64,000 nucleotides of DNA from Crocodylus rhombifer (Eukaryota; Chordata; Crocodylia; Crocodylidae), in assembly GCA_038503035.1 (NCBI GenBank), contig JAVSML010020392.1:62001-126000 (forward strand). The letters are read 5' to 3'. The notes beneath the pieces were generated by a model. The model made no database searches. It was not told the DNA's origin and saw only the letters and a program-made list of their open reading frames with translations. The first letter of the stretch is position 1, and the number at the start of each line of letters is the position of its first letter. Positions 43,801-54,933 of this stretch are shown here, one piece after another. A program made the translations under genes and the position numbers.

Positions 43801-45404
43801 ATCAAAATCACTAGGCTTGTATAGGAGCCTACTATATAGATAGATAGTACTATTGCTTTTTTCTGGAACCCCGTGTTCTTTTAGGGTTTGACATACCCTT
43901 AAGATAAGGGTATAATGAGCATACATAGTATACCTGCTAATAAGACTTTTTTTTCAAATATGTTTTTCTCTTCTCCAATTTGTATAACCACTTCTATTTC
44001 CATTATACTCCCTATATATTAAATACCTGTCTGATCTCAGTGTTAACATCCTCTATCATGCTCTTTACATTCAAGTCTATCATTAAAAGTTCACTTATTT
44101 CATAATATTCCTAACACTTCCATAGAAAATCACATTAAAAAGACCAAATAAGATGCACATTGATCCAATGCACCCAATCAGTGCTTTCCATTAAGTTCAG
44201 TGGCCATTGATCAAGTACCAAGTTATTAGTTTGAGTTTTCAACTCTGTCCTCACTGGTCTGCATCCAATAACTTGTGGTCTCAGTAAGCCAACACTGGTC
44301 TTCATTTTGAGCATTGATACAGCATTGAATATATTGTCAGCATTTCACATTTAATAAGTTAATAGCAGTAAGATGATGTATTACAAGTCTAATAGTTTAT
44401 TCTTTTATTTTCTTTTTCAGGAACTTTGACTAACACCTTGCACATTATATTTTTAGTTCTAAGACATCATAAAAGGTTAAGTTTACAATAATCCATAATT
44501 ATGGAGAACCTAGGTACCTATGCCAGAGTAACAAGATTAATACCTTTTTGACAGAATTTAATAATATGGTTTTATAATATTTAATTTTGTTCATAAAATA
44601 TCTCTCAGTGGGAAACTTTTTTTTTTACTTACCTAAACATTATTGCTTTAAAACAATCTAATTCATATTTCCTGGCACAAAGAATTTATTATGCAGGCTT
44701 GTTGGGAACTGATTTTTATAGGATCGTGCAGGGATTAACTTCAACTTAATTTGGACATTCAACCAATTTTGACAAGTATAGTCCTCTGAACCTGGGCTAA
44801 TAACACAATCCTTAATACATTTCTCCTCTTTTATATACTTCAAGCTCTTTAAACTGTTGTTACACATGCAGTGTTGATAACACAAAGCTTTTTAATTTTT
44901 TTTCATTCTGTAAATGAAGACCCCAATAATCAGTGATGCAGATGTCATTTTTTTACTCTTCTTTGCCCAGATTAAATGCAAACTGAGGTTAGATATAGCT
45001 CCTTACTTCAAATATTATAAAAATATAAATCTTATTGGCCAAATATCCACCATATTGTTCCTACTAAACTTTCTAATCATTGCCCAGGGAGGCAGGAGGT
45101 ACTAAGTGTTGTTATGCACAAATTAAAAGTACCCTCTGTTGTACAGCTAAATGTAAAGCAGCAAGGTCTGTTTCTAGTATGTTACGTATAATTGATGAAG
45201 TTGCAGTACTCCCCCTAAAAGGAAGCAGAGGCCGACAACTATTTACAGTCCTTACACAGGGGATTCAACTTTAGTTCAGATGTAGCCCAGTTTTGTAGTG
45301 ACTGAACCTGTTAGTATTTTGGTTGGCTCCTTGCATGGCCTATGTGAAACAAGTGCAATAGTTTTATTTGGGTATGTCTTTATGAGTTTCTTATGAGAGA
45401 CAAC
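43801..45404. other. Unassigned AT-rich sequence
   Basis: No gene was seen. A short (ATAG)n run is at 43836-43848. Small open frames at 44658-44885 and 44914-45105 have no domains. Confidence 0.45.
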
Positions 45405-45452
45405 AAGGATACAGTTGTCCAGTTCTGTGCGACCCATTTAAGGAGGGATGTG

Positions 45453-46172
45453 TGTCAAAGAAAAAGCTTTGATTTCAGATGCCGATGGCAAAAAGGTCAA
45501 AAGGTTAACATAACATATTTCATCATCATAGTTCTGTATTCAGCCCTCCCCCAGCTTAAATGTAAAATACATGCGCAGTCATTCTTGCATGAAACCTGAG
45601 CAGAAGCAAGAAACATGCAAAGTCTGCTCACAGTCATAATTGGCAGTCCTGTAATTATTCAAGCCTGGTGTGTTGTGATTGGCTACCTGAAAACCTTTAA
45701 TTTTGGAAAGATTTCTGCCTTCTGCGGAGACCTCCACGCACACCCAGGAGACATAGTCAGCGGCCTGGCCAGTCGCTGACCCCTCCCCACCTGCGGCGAA
45801 AAAAAAAAATTACAGGTGTTGTATTCGAATTTTTGTCGACTCGTCCATTCTCCAAGAGCTCACGAACGTCTTTAAACTGAAGTTACCTGTACACTTTGCT
45901 GAAAACCTGCACCAAGCAGCTTATGATCTGTGCAAAGAAGAAGCATCTGTAAGCTGAACTGAACTCCTTTCTCACTGTGTAACCATGACTTCCTTCCTAC
46001 GCCGCAACTCTTCTGTGGTGTAAGTAACAATAAATCTTTAACCAAAACGCTTTTAAACTCCCTGACTCCTCTCGCTTTTCCACCTGTACGACCACCGTAT
46101 CGTACTTGTGTCCAGCCTGTTGTGCCGACCCAGGCTCACAGGTCAAGGGTGCACCGGTCCTCGGTCGCGACA
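45453..46172. mobile_element. Solo LTR (720 bp) with 5-bp target duplication
   Basis: It begins TGTCAAAG and ends CGCGACA, so the ends carry TG...CA with a 4-bp inverted TGTC/GACA. It is flanked by ATGTG at 45448-45452 and 46173-46177. Inside are a GATTGG (inverted CCAAT) motif near 45678, a poly-A run at about 45799 and an AATAAA polyadenylation signal at 46029-46034. CpG-rich sequence lies near the right end. No internal genes are present, as expected after recombination between two LTRs of an endogenous retrovirus or LTR retrotransposon. I cannot name the family; 5-bp duplications occur in several retrovirus and Gypsy lineages. Confidence 0.88.
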
Positions 46173-46177
46173 ATGTG

Positions 46178-46561
46178 GACAACATGGAGAGGGTCCAGAG
46201 GAGGGCCACCCGCATGATCCAGGGACAACAGGGCAGACCCTACAATGAAAGACTGTGGGACCTAAACCTGTTCAACCTTCACAAGAGAAGGCTGAAGGGG
46301 GACCTGGTGACTGTCTATAAACTCACTAGGGGGGACCAGAAGGGTTTGGGGGAGACACTGTTTCCCCTAGCGCCCCTTGGCATGACAAGGAATAATGGAC
46401 ACAAATTATTGGAGAGTAGGTTTAGATTAGACATCCACAAGAACTACTTCACAGTTAGGGCAACTAGGATCTGGAACCAACTTCCAAGGAAAGTGGTGCT
46501 GGCTCCTACCCTGGGGGTGTTTAAGAAGAGGCTTGATGCCTACCTGGCTGGACTCATTTGA
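46178..46561 (+). pseudogene. CR1 ORF2 C-terminal fragment, copy D
   Basis: One open frame runs from inside the LTR (46106) into CR1 and ends at TGA 46559-46561. CR1-derived residues include RVQRRATRMIQGQQGRPYNE, RLWDLNLFNLHKRRLKGD, RIWNQLPRKVV and the end FKKRLDAYLAGLI. This is the conserved tail of CR1 ORF2 downstream of the reverse transcriptase palm. It is almost identical in layout to the end of copy C. It has no catalytic residues, so it is a non-functional remnant despite being open. Confidence 0.92.
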
Positions 46562-46567
46562 GTCCAG
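46548..46567 (+). other. CR1 terminal RNA hairpin, copy D
   Basis: CTGGACTC, loop ATTT and GAGTCCAG form a perfect 8-bp stem with the ORF2 stop TGA at 46559-46561. It is identical to copy C and differs from copy A by paired changes. Confidence 0.8.
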
Positions 46568-46654
46568 TTTTTCTCCCGACCAGGCAGGGGGTTGGACTTG
46601 AAGATCTACAAGGTCCCTTCCGACCCTACTTCTATGATTCTATGATTCTATGAT

Positions 46655-47810
46655 ACAAGACCCATGGAGGCTGAAACTGCCTCATCTTGATAGGTGGGTA
46701 GAAGGGTGACGGTGGGAGAACTAAGAAGGAAGGTGCATTAATATTATAGGCACATCACTAACATCCTGTAAAAATCTGAACACATCCATTAAGTGTGCTG
46801 TTCACCATAGGAGAGATGAACTAAATGGGGCTTAATCCCACCCTTGCTTATATAAAAACAATGACAAATGCAAAACACCTCACATGATGGCAATGTGATA
46901 TTCTGTAGATCACCCCTATTCCACCTGTATCTATCAATAAGGAAATACATGTTCATAGATGTATATATAAAATCTAGCATAGAACTAACAATTTCCCAGA
47001 ATAAGAAATGATAAAAAAGAAAAGGGATTGAATGAAAGAAAAAAAAATGAAAATCAGACTGAACAGCGAGTAATGTTCAAACAGTATGATTTTCATTAGC
47101 TTTAAGAGGATGCAAGTAACAATATAAGGAACTTGTTATTTAAGAGAAAACAAATAACAAAATAAGAAATCTATAATCCAAGTCCCTGCCTACCTGTCAA
47201 AATGCCATCATCTTCCAAGAGACTAGTTCTACTTTCCTTAAAGACTCATTTCCTTTAAATCACTGTGCTTTCATGTTTCAAATAAATGGAAATTTGAGAG
47301 ATGAAGAAGATAAGACAAGTCACCAGGCAATGACAGTGGACACAACTCAAATACTTTTTCAGGTGGACCACGGTATCTACTGTCAATGGTAACATGTTGA
47401 AAACTATAGTGGTATTTATCATACATATCAGATATTTCAACAACCTCATGCAGAAATATGAACTTGGAGGCTCTTTAGTGAAGGGAATAAAGGACATGGG
47501 AAATTATTAGGAAAAGGAGGCAAACAACATTAAATTTATACCTATATAAATGGTATACTGAAAAGTTGCTTCAGAGTATTCTGATGCATACATGAAAATG
47601 CTTAGGTCATGATAGAAATGATGCTTATCTCCTTAACAAAAATGGAGTGATAATTTTATATTAAAATAGTCCTACTTTTTGGAGTTGTCCAGGGAATTAA
47701 AACAAAAAACCCCCAACTCATATAATGAAAAAAACAAAATGTAGCTGCTTTCTCAGCCCTAAAATCAGCTTGCAAAACACCCTTGTTGATTAGTAAATGT
47801 GGCTGGTTTT
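46655..47810. other. Unassigned AT-rich sequence
   Basis: No gene was seen. A-rich runs are near 47015-47048. Small open frames (46789-46980, 47255-47497) lack domains. Confidence 0.45.
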
Positions 47811-47811
47811 C

Positions 47812-48876
47812 TTACGCAGTAGGGCTGTGCAAAATGGTACCATTCCATTTCACCTTCAGTTTCTATGGTTCGAAGGAACAGTGTTCTGTTTCGAATTTCA
47901 TTTTGATTTGAAACATCTGTTCCATTCTGTTTTGTCAAAACTGAAAGGCTGTTTTGATGCTGTTTCAATGTTTTGCTGGGGGTGCTAGATCACAATGAGG
48001 TGGGAAGTCAGCCCAGCTGAGTTGACTCCCCATCCCCAGTGCTAGATCGGGCAGGAGGAACATACAGTCAGCCCAGCTGGGCTCAATACTTCCCCCGCCC
48101 TGCACTCTATCACAGCACAGAGAGGGTGGGAATGTACCCAGCTGGGCTGACACTCTGCCTGCGCCTGATCACAGCATGGGCACAGGGGGGAGTGAACTCA
48201 GCTGGGCTGACGCTCCAGCCCCACGCCTGATCGCAGCATGTGGAGGAAGTGAGCCCAGCTGGGCTGTCTCTCTGATCCCATGCCTGATCACAGCATGGGG
48301 GCAGGTGGGAGTGAGCCCAGCTGGGCTGACTCTCTTTTCCCACGCCCAATCACAGTGTGATCCCAGCTGGGCTGACTTTCTACCCCTCCACCCAATTGCT
48401 GTGTGGCAGGGTGGGTGGGAGTGAGCTCAGCTGGGCTGACACTCCACCCCCATGCTCGATTGCAGCACAGGGATGGGAATGAGCCCAGATGGGCTGACTC
48501 TCTGCATTCCCCACCCCCCGCCCACTAGATCACAGTGCTGGGGAGGGGAACTGAGCCTGGGCTCAGTTCCCTTCCCCTGCATTGTTATTGGCTTCTGGCA
48601 GCAGGAGACGGGGAGAGCCAGGGGTGTGCTCCTGACTGCTGCCAGGATCACAGCCCTAGTTCTCCCCTATCTCTCACTGCTGGCTTTGAAACTTGAAATG
48701 TTTTGAAACTTTTGAAACATTTCAACTAGCCTCGGGGGGGTTTTTTTGTTTTTTTTTTTTGAGGCTGTTTCGAAGCCCTTTATTTTGATTTGATTTCACT
48801 GTCTCAAGCTCAAAATTAGTCAAAACAGTGTCAAATCAAAACAGCTGGTGAAATTTTGCACAGCCCTATTACCCAG
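47812..48876. mobile_element. hAT non-autonomous element (1,049 bp), second copy, 8-bp target duplication
   Basis: The element proper is 47820-48868. The ends TAGGGCTGTGCAAAAT and, in reverse, TAGGGCTGTGCAAAATTTCA form an excellent inverted repeat. Flanks TTACGCAG (47812-47819) and TTACCCAG (48869-48876) match at 7 of 8 positions. Sub-terminal GAAACA/TGTTTC motifs mirror the copy at 27112-27701. The extra length compared with that copy is mainly the internal tandem repeat (about 48008-48500). No transposase is encoded. Confidence 0.9.
48008..48500. repeat. Minisatellite inside the hAT element (~60-bp unit)
   Basis: The phrase CCCAGCTGGGCTGAC or a close variant recurs about every 45-65 bp (near 48014, 48072, 48138, 48199, 48252, 48316, 48362, 48428, 48484). 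It is separated by a GATCACAGCATGGG-type spacer. This gives about nine units. The core contains the palindrome CAGCTG within CCCAGCTGGG. Confidence 0.85.
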
Positions 48877-48879
48877 CAA

Positions 48880-49290
48880 TCCAAGTGAATCAGAGTGGGG
48901 TGATAAGTAAGCAGGCTGAACTAGGGCTCCAAATATATGTCAGAGAGAGGATGTCAAAGCTCTGTCTACACTGCTAGCAAGGATTGACCTTAAGACTGCC
49001 CTACACTGCTCTTGAACCCTAGTGCCAGTCCAACCAAATCTCTACTAAACTTTAGGGGCTTACCCAGGCTGCAGGCTACAAACACAGGAAGTCTGTCAGC
49101 AGCAATTTCTTGTTCTTGACTTTCAGCTTTTGTGCAACACACTCCCTGTCTGTACTGCCATAATCAGAGCCAAACACAGAATGAGACACACCACCAGCAA
49201 ACTAACTTCTACCAGGACTGGCCCAAGAAACAGGAATCACCATGTAGACAGGTTTGGAGCAGACTGCAAAATGCAATAGTAGAAGATCAC
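48880..49290. other. Unassigned sequence
   Basis: No gene or repeat terminus was recognised. Confidence 0.4.
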
Positions 49291-49295
49291 AGTCT

Positions 49296-49370
49296 TGTGG
49301 AAGGATTCTGAAGAGGTTATCTAGTCCCTCGTTCAAGACAGGATCATATCTACCTAAACCATCCTAGAAA
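49296..49370 (-). mobile_element. Old CR1 3'-end fragment
   Basis: GTTATCTAGTCCCTCGTTCA, then AGACAGGATCATATCTACCT and AAACCATCCTAG follow the order of the reverse-complement CR1/CR1-like 3' region ('catctagtccaacccc...caggat...ctaa..catcc'). It is heavily diverged. Confidence 0.6.
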
Positions 49371-49379
49371 AATGATGGC

Positions 49380-51904
49380 AATACTGGTGATGCAACTTAG
49401 GTTGGTGAAGGCAACCTGGTGGGTGGGCCTAAATATCAGCATAGACATACCTGAATGTTTTGATTAAACTATTGGATTAGCACAGCCTATAGGTCCACTC
49501 ACACAGGTTCATTTATGTCACTGGGATCCAATCATATAAAGTTAACTGTCAGATTGAGATTACAGTGCAAAATAGCTAAAATGTTTTGTTTTTCTCAGAT
49601 AAAAATAAATGCTTGTATAAAGGGAAAGTTTGAGTGCCTTGGAGAATGAGTCAGTACTTTTTCTTTTTCTCCTGTGGGAAGAGAGATATGAAAAATTTTC
49701 CTTACAGCTAACATGAGGTGAATAGCAATATACTGTGAGATATGGCTCAGATAAGCTGAATGCACATATCAATTCTGACACTAACCTGTTGTCAGTTACA
49801 CAGCACAACTACCTTGATTTCTTTAGGATTGCATTAGTCTAAATGATGGGAAAAATGTTCACTTCTTATATGATGTATCAGAATGAAATCTCATACCAGT
49901 AGCCTACATTACGAGCTTTTGGCCAGATCCGGATGTGCAGGCACGTGCAGTTTATGATACCGCCATACTCTTTCTGGTGCCACAAACCATACACCCAGCA
50001 TGTTAAAATGTGCCCCACACTGCAAATTCACAGCACAGGGAAATCTTGGTAACAAATTTTGTCTAAAACGGGAGCAAATGCACGTAAGATTTTACCAATC
50101 TTTTTTTCAAGCTCATAACAAAAATTGGTTGAAAGCTAAAGGTTGGTTGAAGCTCTAGATTGTTTCCTTTTGTCTTTAACACAAACTGATTCACATATTC
50201 CTTATAGCATCACGCCTTTCTCTTATAAGATACTCTTCATCAACATGATTTGGGTCAATGTGAGATTCTTGCCAACATTTGGCACTTTAGCAAATATGCA
50301 TGGTCACACAAGGAAAGGATATCCCGTTCCCATATTTGTGAGACTTCTCTCTCACAGAGACTTTTAAAGTGTTATGGAGACACTTGTTCAATGAGGGTGT
50401 TATGGAGGCTCTCATTCTGCAAATATGCCTGGTGGTGGGCCTCAAAATACTGTGTTAAAAAAAATGACGACAACATAGAATGCTGAAATGAGAGAAAAAA
50501 TGATGAATAAAGTCCTTGCAGCTGGGAAGGTAACTTAGCAAAGAAGAGCAGGAGCATCTCATTATATCTGTCTGGAGAATTATGCCATGTGTATATGTCT
50601 GTGATTTCTTTTCAGGGGGATTTAAATTGTAATGTCAGCAGCATAGTAATGTTTTTATTAAAACTGTGCACAGTTCTCTTCCAGAGCCAGTATATATTTT
50701 AATTATGGCCACTTCTGTTTAAGCCTCCCTTTGTGTTTTAACATCTTTGCTTCTTGGCTTACTACTAAGTAGTGTGAAGGTCAGAGCTTAACGCAGACTT
50801 GCAGTAAATTACACTTCTTCAATTGCACTTTCAAAACACCCCGTCAAAAATCTTCTCGGAAAACTGCCATTCCCCACTAATGACACATTCATATGCTCGT
50901 TGGTCTCATTCTCACTAAGGTCCATTCAGTGCTAGCATTCAGAAAATGGCTCAATTAGTACAGACTTAGAGATGCTTCTGTAGGAGATTTGTTAGGAAAA
51001 ATACCAGTAGATAAATCTATGTCTTGTTTTTCTTGAGCTTGAGAGGGTTCAGATATGATTGCACAGAGTGATTTTACTTAATTCAGGTTGGGTTCTTTTT
51101 GTTTTTTAAAGGCGGCAGCTGCTGAATAGCAGAGAGTTGCTTTACCAGTGCAAAAACTGTAACAAAAATGTAAGTGGCTGTCATTTGGTGAGTCAAAGTA
51201 ACAAATGTAAGTATCTTTGCAAATAGAAGAATATAACTGGCTTACCTGTTATTCCTAAGCTCAGCTTGTTTTTAAATGCCAGTAGTCAGGAAATGACTTT
51301 GTAAAAATGCTTGTGAATCTCCAAACTTCCATTAATTTTAGAACTTGTATTCTCTTTCCCAAAATTCATAACAAAATTGTATTATGTGCTATTTTCTTGT
51401 TTGATCATCCAATCTAGGAGTAGAAGTAATATGGAATGGGTAAAGATGGTGGATGCTGGAGAATGAATGGTGGATACTGGAACTGAACGATCCATTAGTA
51501 AAAAAATGTTGACCAAAGCTGATACATATTCAGCCTGATGAATACAAATGACCAATTTACAGACAGTTTGCTAATCAAAAGGGGAGATGATTTTATAATG
51601 AACATAGTTCATTATGACTCATTCAACTTGACTTGCTTTCTATTAAGAAGTCTGCATCTGTCAGTGATTACCTCATAGCAGCACCTGACATAATACCATT
51701 ATCCCCAATACACTACTTTAAAAAAGAAGTTACTGTGCAATACATGTTGTGATTTTAACATAATTATTGTAAAGCTGCTTTTAATGCAAATCATAACATA
51801 CCCCAAAGAGCAAACAGGTAATACAACAGCTGTGCAATGAGCTGCCTAGTTGATCTAAACATGGAGACAGATCCCCTGCAAATGTAAATTAACTTGATTT
51901 TATT
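49380..51904. other. Unassigned AT-rich sequence
   Basis: No gene was seen. Open frames at 49560-49808 and 50143-50486 overlap others and have no domain. Possible conserved non-coding DNA cannot be assessed from one sequence. Confidence 0.4.
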
Positions 51905-51951
51905 GAATTCAGTGGAGGCAGATCAATTTATACCAAATGAGGATCTGGCCC
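51905..51951 (+). repeat. Short ancient interspersed repeat, second copy
   Basis: GAATTCAGTGGAG, then AATTTATACCA and GAGGATCTGGCCCA pair with 1852-1897 in the same order and spacing. Confidence 0.5.
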
Positions 51952-52535
51952 ACTGTCTCCAGAGCAACACTGCAATTTCCCAAGCAGTGAATATAGAAGA
52001 TGCATTTAAAGATCGTAGATAATGTTCATAAATAATGGTTTAGTTGAAATAAAAAATGCTTCTTTACATAAAGTTCTACTTTAAATGAGTTTTTAGTATT
52101 ATTTTATTTTACTCTTATCCATATCTGGGTTCTACCCTGAAATTGAGACACTGGGTGCATCTACATGAGATGCTTAACTTCATGTTAGCATAGTTTACTG
52201 CAAAGTAAGCATGTACATCTACATGTGCACATGTTTACTTCACAGTAAACATCTCTAATGCCAGGTAAATTTGTTACCTTCAAATGCAAGTGGGAAATTT
52301 ACTTGGCATTAGGAACAGTGCTGTAGCACTTATGTAGATGCCTGACCAAGAGCAAAATCTGCTCCCAGTCAGCTATCCACCAGGGGGCAGGAGATTGCTC
52401 CCTGCCCCCAGGAGCTGCCTGCTGCTGGGGCAGGCTCTGCCACCATAGCCCAGCCAGAGACTTTGTCCCCTGCCCCAGCAGCAGGGAGCTCCAAGCCCCC
52501 GGCTCCAAGATTGTGCTTGGGCAGCAGGTGCTGGG

Positions 52536-52790
52536 AGATAAGGATTGCAATTGGGGAGCGGAAGGCGGGGAGATCCTTATCTCCCAGTGCTGGCTTTGTG
52601 ACCCTGGGGCCAGTGCCAGAGACCCTTATTTCTGAGTGCCAGCTCCATGACCATGGGACCGCTGCTGGGAGATGCTTATCTCCCAGCCTGAGCCCCATGG
52701 TCCTTATCTCTAGGAGACCATTATCTCCCAGAGATAAGGGTCTCCCAACCCAAGCCCCATGACCACAGGGCTCAGGCTGGGAGATAAGGG
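52536..52790. repeat. Cluster of AGATAAGG / CCTTATCT motifs in both orientations
   Basis: Motifs start near 52536, 52575, 52674, 52702, 52720, 52732 and 52782, embedded in repeated CTGGGAGATAAGG/CCTTATCTCCCAG phrases. They arise from an irregular tandem and inverted repeat with units of about 30-100 bp. WGATAR is the GATA-factor consensus; binding here is only a possibility. Confidence 0.75.
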
Positions 52791-53628
52791 TTTTCCAGCA
52801 GAGGCCCCATGGTTGCAGAGCTGGCACTGGCAGCTCCCTGCTGGCAGGGGCTGGGGAGCTTGTTCTACACCCCGCTCCATAAGCATGGACCTGGGTGGGG
52901 AACAAGCTCCACAGCCCTCACACTGCATGTCCAGGTGGGGACAATGTCCCACTGCTGCAGTAGCAGGGAGCTTCCAGTCCCTGCTCCCCAGTCATGATCA
53001 TGGAGTGGAAACTGGGATCTTGTTCCTAGCCCCCATTCTGCAATCACAGAATGGGGACTGGGAACAGGCTGGAAACAAATGCCCCAGCCCTCACTGCATG
53101 AGGACAGTTCCCCACCCACCTTGGAGCCATCTGGGACCTGCCCCTGACAAGGACAGTACCCAGTCAGCCCCAGGCAGTGTGGGGAAGCATGTGCAGCTTG
53201 GATGTGGCTGGAGACTGTCTAATTTTGGACAGTTCCCAGCCAGCTCTGGGCTGCACATGCAGACTTTCCCACGCAGCCTGGGCCTGGCTGAAAACTGTCC
53301 TGGTCAGGGGCAGATCCCAGGTCCATGCCCCAATCAGGTGATTGAGGCACAGGGGTTGGAAAGAGCTGCAGGGGTGGGGTAGGTCCCAACCCCCTGCCCC
53401 AGTCCACTGGTGGGGCAGGTAGCAGTGGGCTGCTAGTTGCTAGCTGCCCCACTGATGGATCAGTTGTCTCCTGGCTTGTTGCTTCCTGCCAGCCTCTGAG
53501 CTAGCACCCAGAGGGAGCCTAGAGCTTCCCCCAGTGGCAGCAGTGGCATATTGCAGGGCTGCAGGGACCTGGCAGCCAATCTGCTCCCTAATATCCACAT
53601 GTGTAGTCACCTACCCAAAAACCCTTAG

Positions 53629-53905
53629 TGGGCATGCATACATGTGTCCCTATGGTTCCTTTGTTACTGTGCTGCCATTTAGTACTTCCTTTTGGAAGTA
53701 CTAAATGATGGCCTAGTAACAGCCCATACTGCACCATGCATACCACACATGGTTATTTTAGCTGTTATGTCGCTGTTGCAATGCGCTATAATGAGGAATC
53801 GTGTTGTTATGGCGATGTAGTTGAAGCATTATGGCTTGTGACCACTGACACTATGTCACTGTAACACATTGGTACAGTAATGTAGCAGCATGTGTAAATG
53901 CACCT
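53629..53905 (+). mobile_element. Nested MITE, same family as 24184-24459
   Basis: GGGCATGCATACATGTGTCC at the left and GCATGTGTAAATGCACC at the right. The interior matches the reverse complement of 24184-24459, including ACTGCACCATGCA, ATGGTTATTTTAGCTGT and GGCGATGTAG. A short hairpin CATTTAGTACTTCC/GGAAGTACTAAATG lies at 53677-53709. It sits inside the right part of the larger element. Confidence 0.75.
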
Positions 53906-53979
53906 GCTGTACGGTAGCTTACTGCACAGTAAATCTAGGCTGGAGTAAATGCATGTGTAGATGTGACCACTGAAATACA

Positions 53980-54343
53980 AAAGAAGTGCTCTCATAGTAT
54001 CATCTAGCGACTCATTTGAAAAGCATAAAGTCCTGGAAATCAGTAGAATGTGTAGGTTTGCATGGCAGTGTGCTGATTTGTCTAATTTGAAGTGTTGTGA
54101 GCTTTTTTCGAGTGACATTTTAAAGGTATTTGTCACTTTTCTATCATGAACATACCTGTTCTTTTATAAAATTCAGTTTTTTATAGTCACAGGTACTCTC
54201 TTTCAACAGCACCCACTCCTGGTTCCTTTAAAGTTATCAGAGGTAGCCTCAAAAGTTCACTGACCCACCAGCAAAAAAGGTGTTAGAGTTTGCAGAAGTG
54301 GTTATTAACAGAAAGGAAAAGAATGGTGACTCTCATGTAATCA
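53980..54343. other. Unassigned sequence
   Basis: No gene or repeat terminus was recognised. Confidence 0.4.
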
Positions 54344-54344
54344 A

Positions 54345-54411
54345 GTCCTGATCTTACTGAAATCAATGGACATTTTCCAGGGACTTCAGAAGGAGCAGGA
54401 TTAACCTAGGG
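54345..54411. repeat. Small foldback repeat (GTCCTGATC...GGAGCAGGAT)
   Basis: AAGTCCTGATCTTACTGAAA, TCAATGG, then GGGACTTCAGAAGGAGCAGG form a loose hairpin typical, as I remember, of a frequent bird and reptile repeat ('cctactgaaatcaatgg...gacttcaatgggagcagga'). Confidence 0.45.
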
Positions 54412-54930
54412 TACAAGGATGTACATAATGTAATGGTTTTGGTGGAAAATTCTGATTCATTGGACCTGGAACTTTTGCCAGGGAGAGAAGGAGAGAGAAA
54501 GAGAGGTGGATTTGACAAATGTCTGGACTTGGAAATATTTAAAAAAAAATTTGCCATGGGGGAGTGAGGTTTTCCAAGATGAAATGACTTTCAGCTTCAA
54601 ACACTAATCTGATTACAGGAAAAAAAATAAAATAAAGGTGATTAAAACATCATGAAATGTTTTAAAATTAGACAAAAGTTTAAAATTATTTTTAAAATTT
54701 TCATCCACTCAAACATAAATTCTTATTCAATTTTGGTCTGTGAAAATGTTGCAGATTTTAATTTTATTTATAATTTATTTTATAATAAGAAACATCATTA
54801 AAAAAACACAAATATTTTCACAGGAAGAGAAATATATTTCTACCCAGCTCTAAATTTCAACCTTTTTTGATAGAACACCTCTGACAACTGGCAGATACAA
54901 GCAGCAGAGTCTATGGCCCCTGGCAGACAG
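54412..54930. other. Unassigned AT-rich sequence
   Basis: A-rich and T-rich runs predominate (54540-54850). No gene was seen. Confidence 0.45.
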
Positions 54931-54933
54931 TAA

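Larger units (their letters stand above)
45406..46654 (+). mobile_element. CR1 LINE copy D (3' end, split by a solo LTR)
   Basis: CR1 parts are 45406-45452 and 46173-46654. The first holds GTCCAGTTCTGTGCGACCC and AGGAGGGATGTG. The second resumes with ATGTGGACAACATGGAGAGG, exactly continuing the first if one ATGTG is counted once. The 3' end has the terminal hairpin at 46548-46567, CAGGCAGGGGGTTGGACTTG and an ATTCTATG tail (46629-46653). This is the common short, 5'-truncated type of CR1 copy, here about 525 bp before interruption. Confidence 0.93.
52149..53972. mobile_element. DNA transposon (1.8 kb) with GGGTGCATCTAC ends, containing a nested MITE
   Basis: The left end CACTGGGTGCATCTACATG and right end, in reverse CAGTGGTCACATCTACACAT, are inverted. 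Sub-terminal TTTACTGCAAAGTAAGC (left) and, in reverse, TTTACTGTGCAGTAAGC (right) also pair. The core is GC-rich (about 52360-53570) and contains no transposase. Open frames of up to 207 codons there overlap in several frames and are low-complexity. A second element occupies 53629-53905. Flanks AATTGAGA and AAATACAA match poorly, so the superfamily is not settled. Confidence 0.72.

Noticed and set aside
45453..46172. Complete endogenous retrovirus
   Set aside because: Only one LTR is present between the duplicated target bases; there are no gag, pol or env frames and no second LTR.
46106..46177. Upstream part of the 151-codon frame read as LTR coding sequence
   Set aside because: The frame simply runs through the LTR end into CR1; the first ~24 residues are a chance fusion.
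52369..53382. 178- and 207-codon open frames on opposite strands
   Set aside because: They translate repeated GAGATAAGG/CTGGGAG phrases inside a MITE; composition is repetitive and frames overlap.
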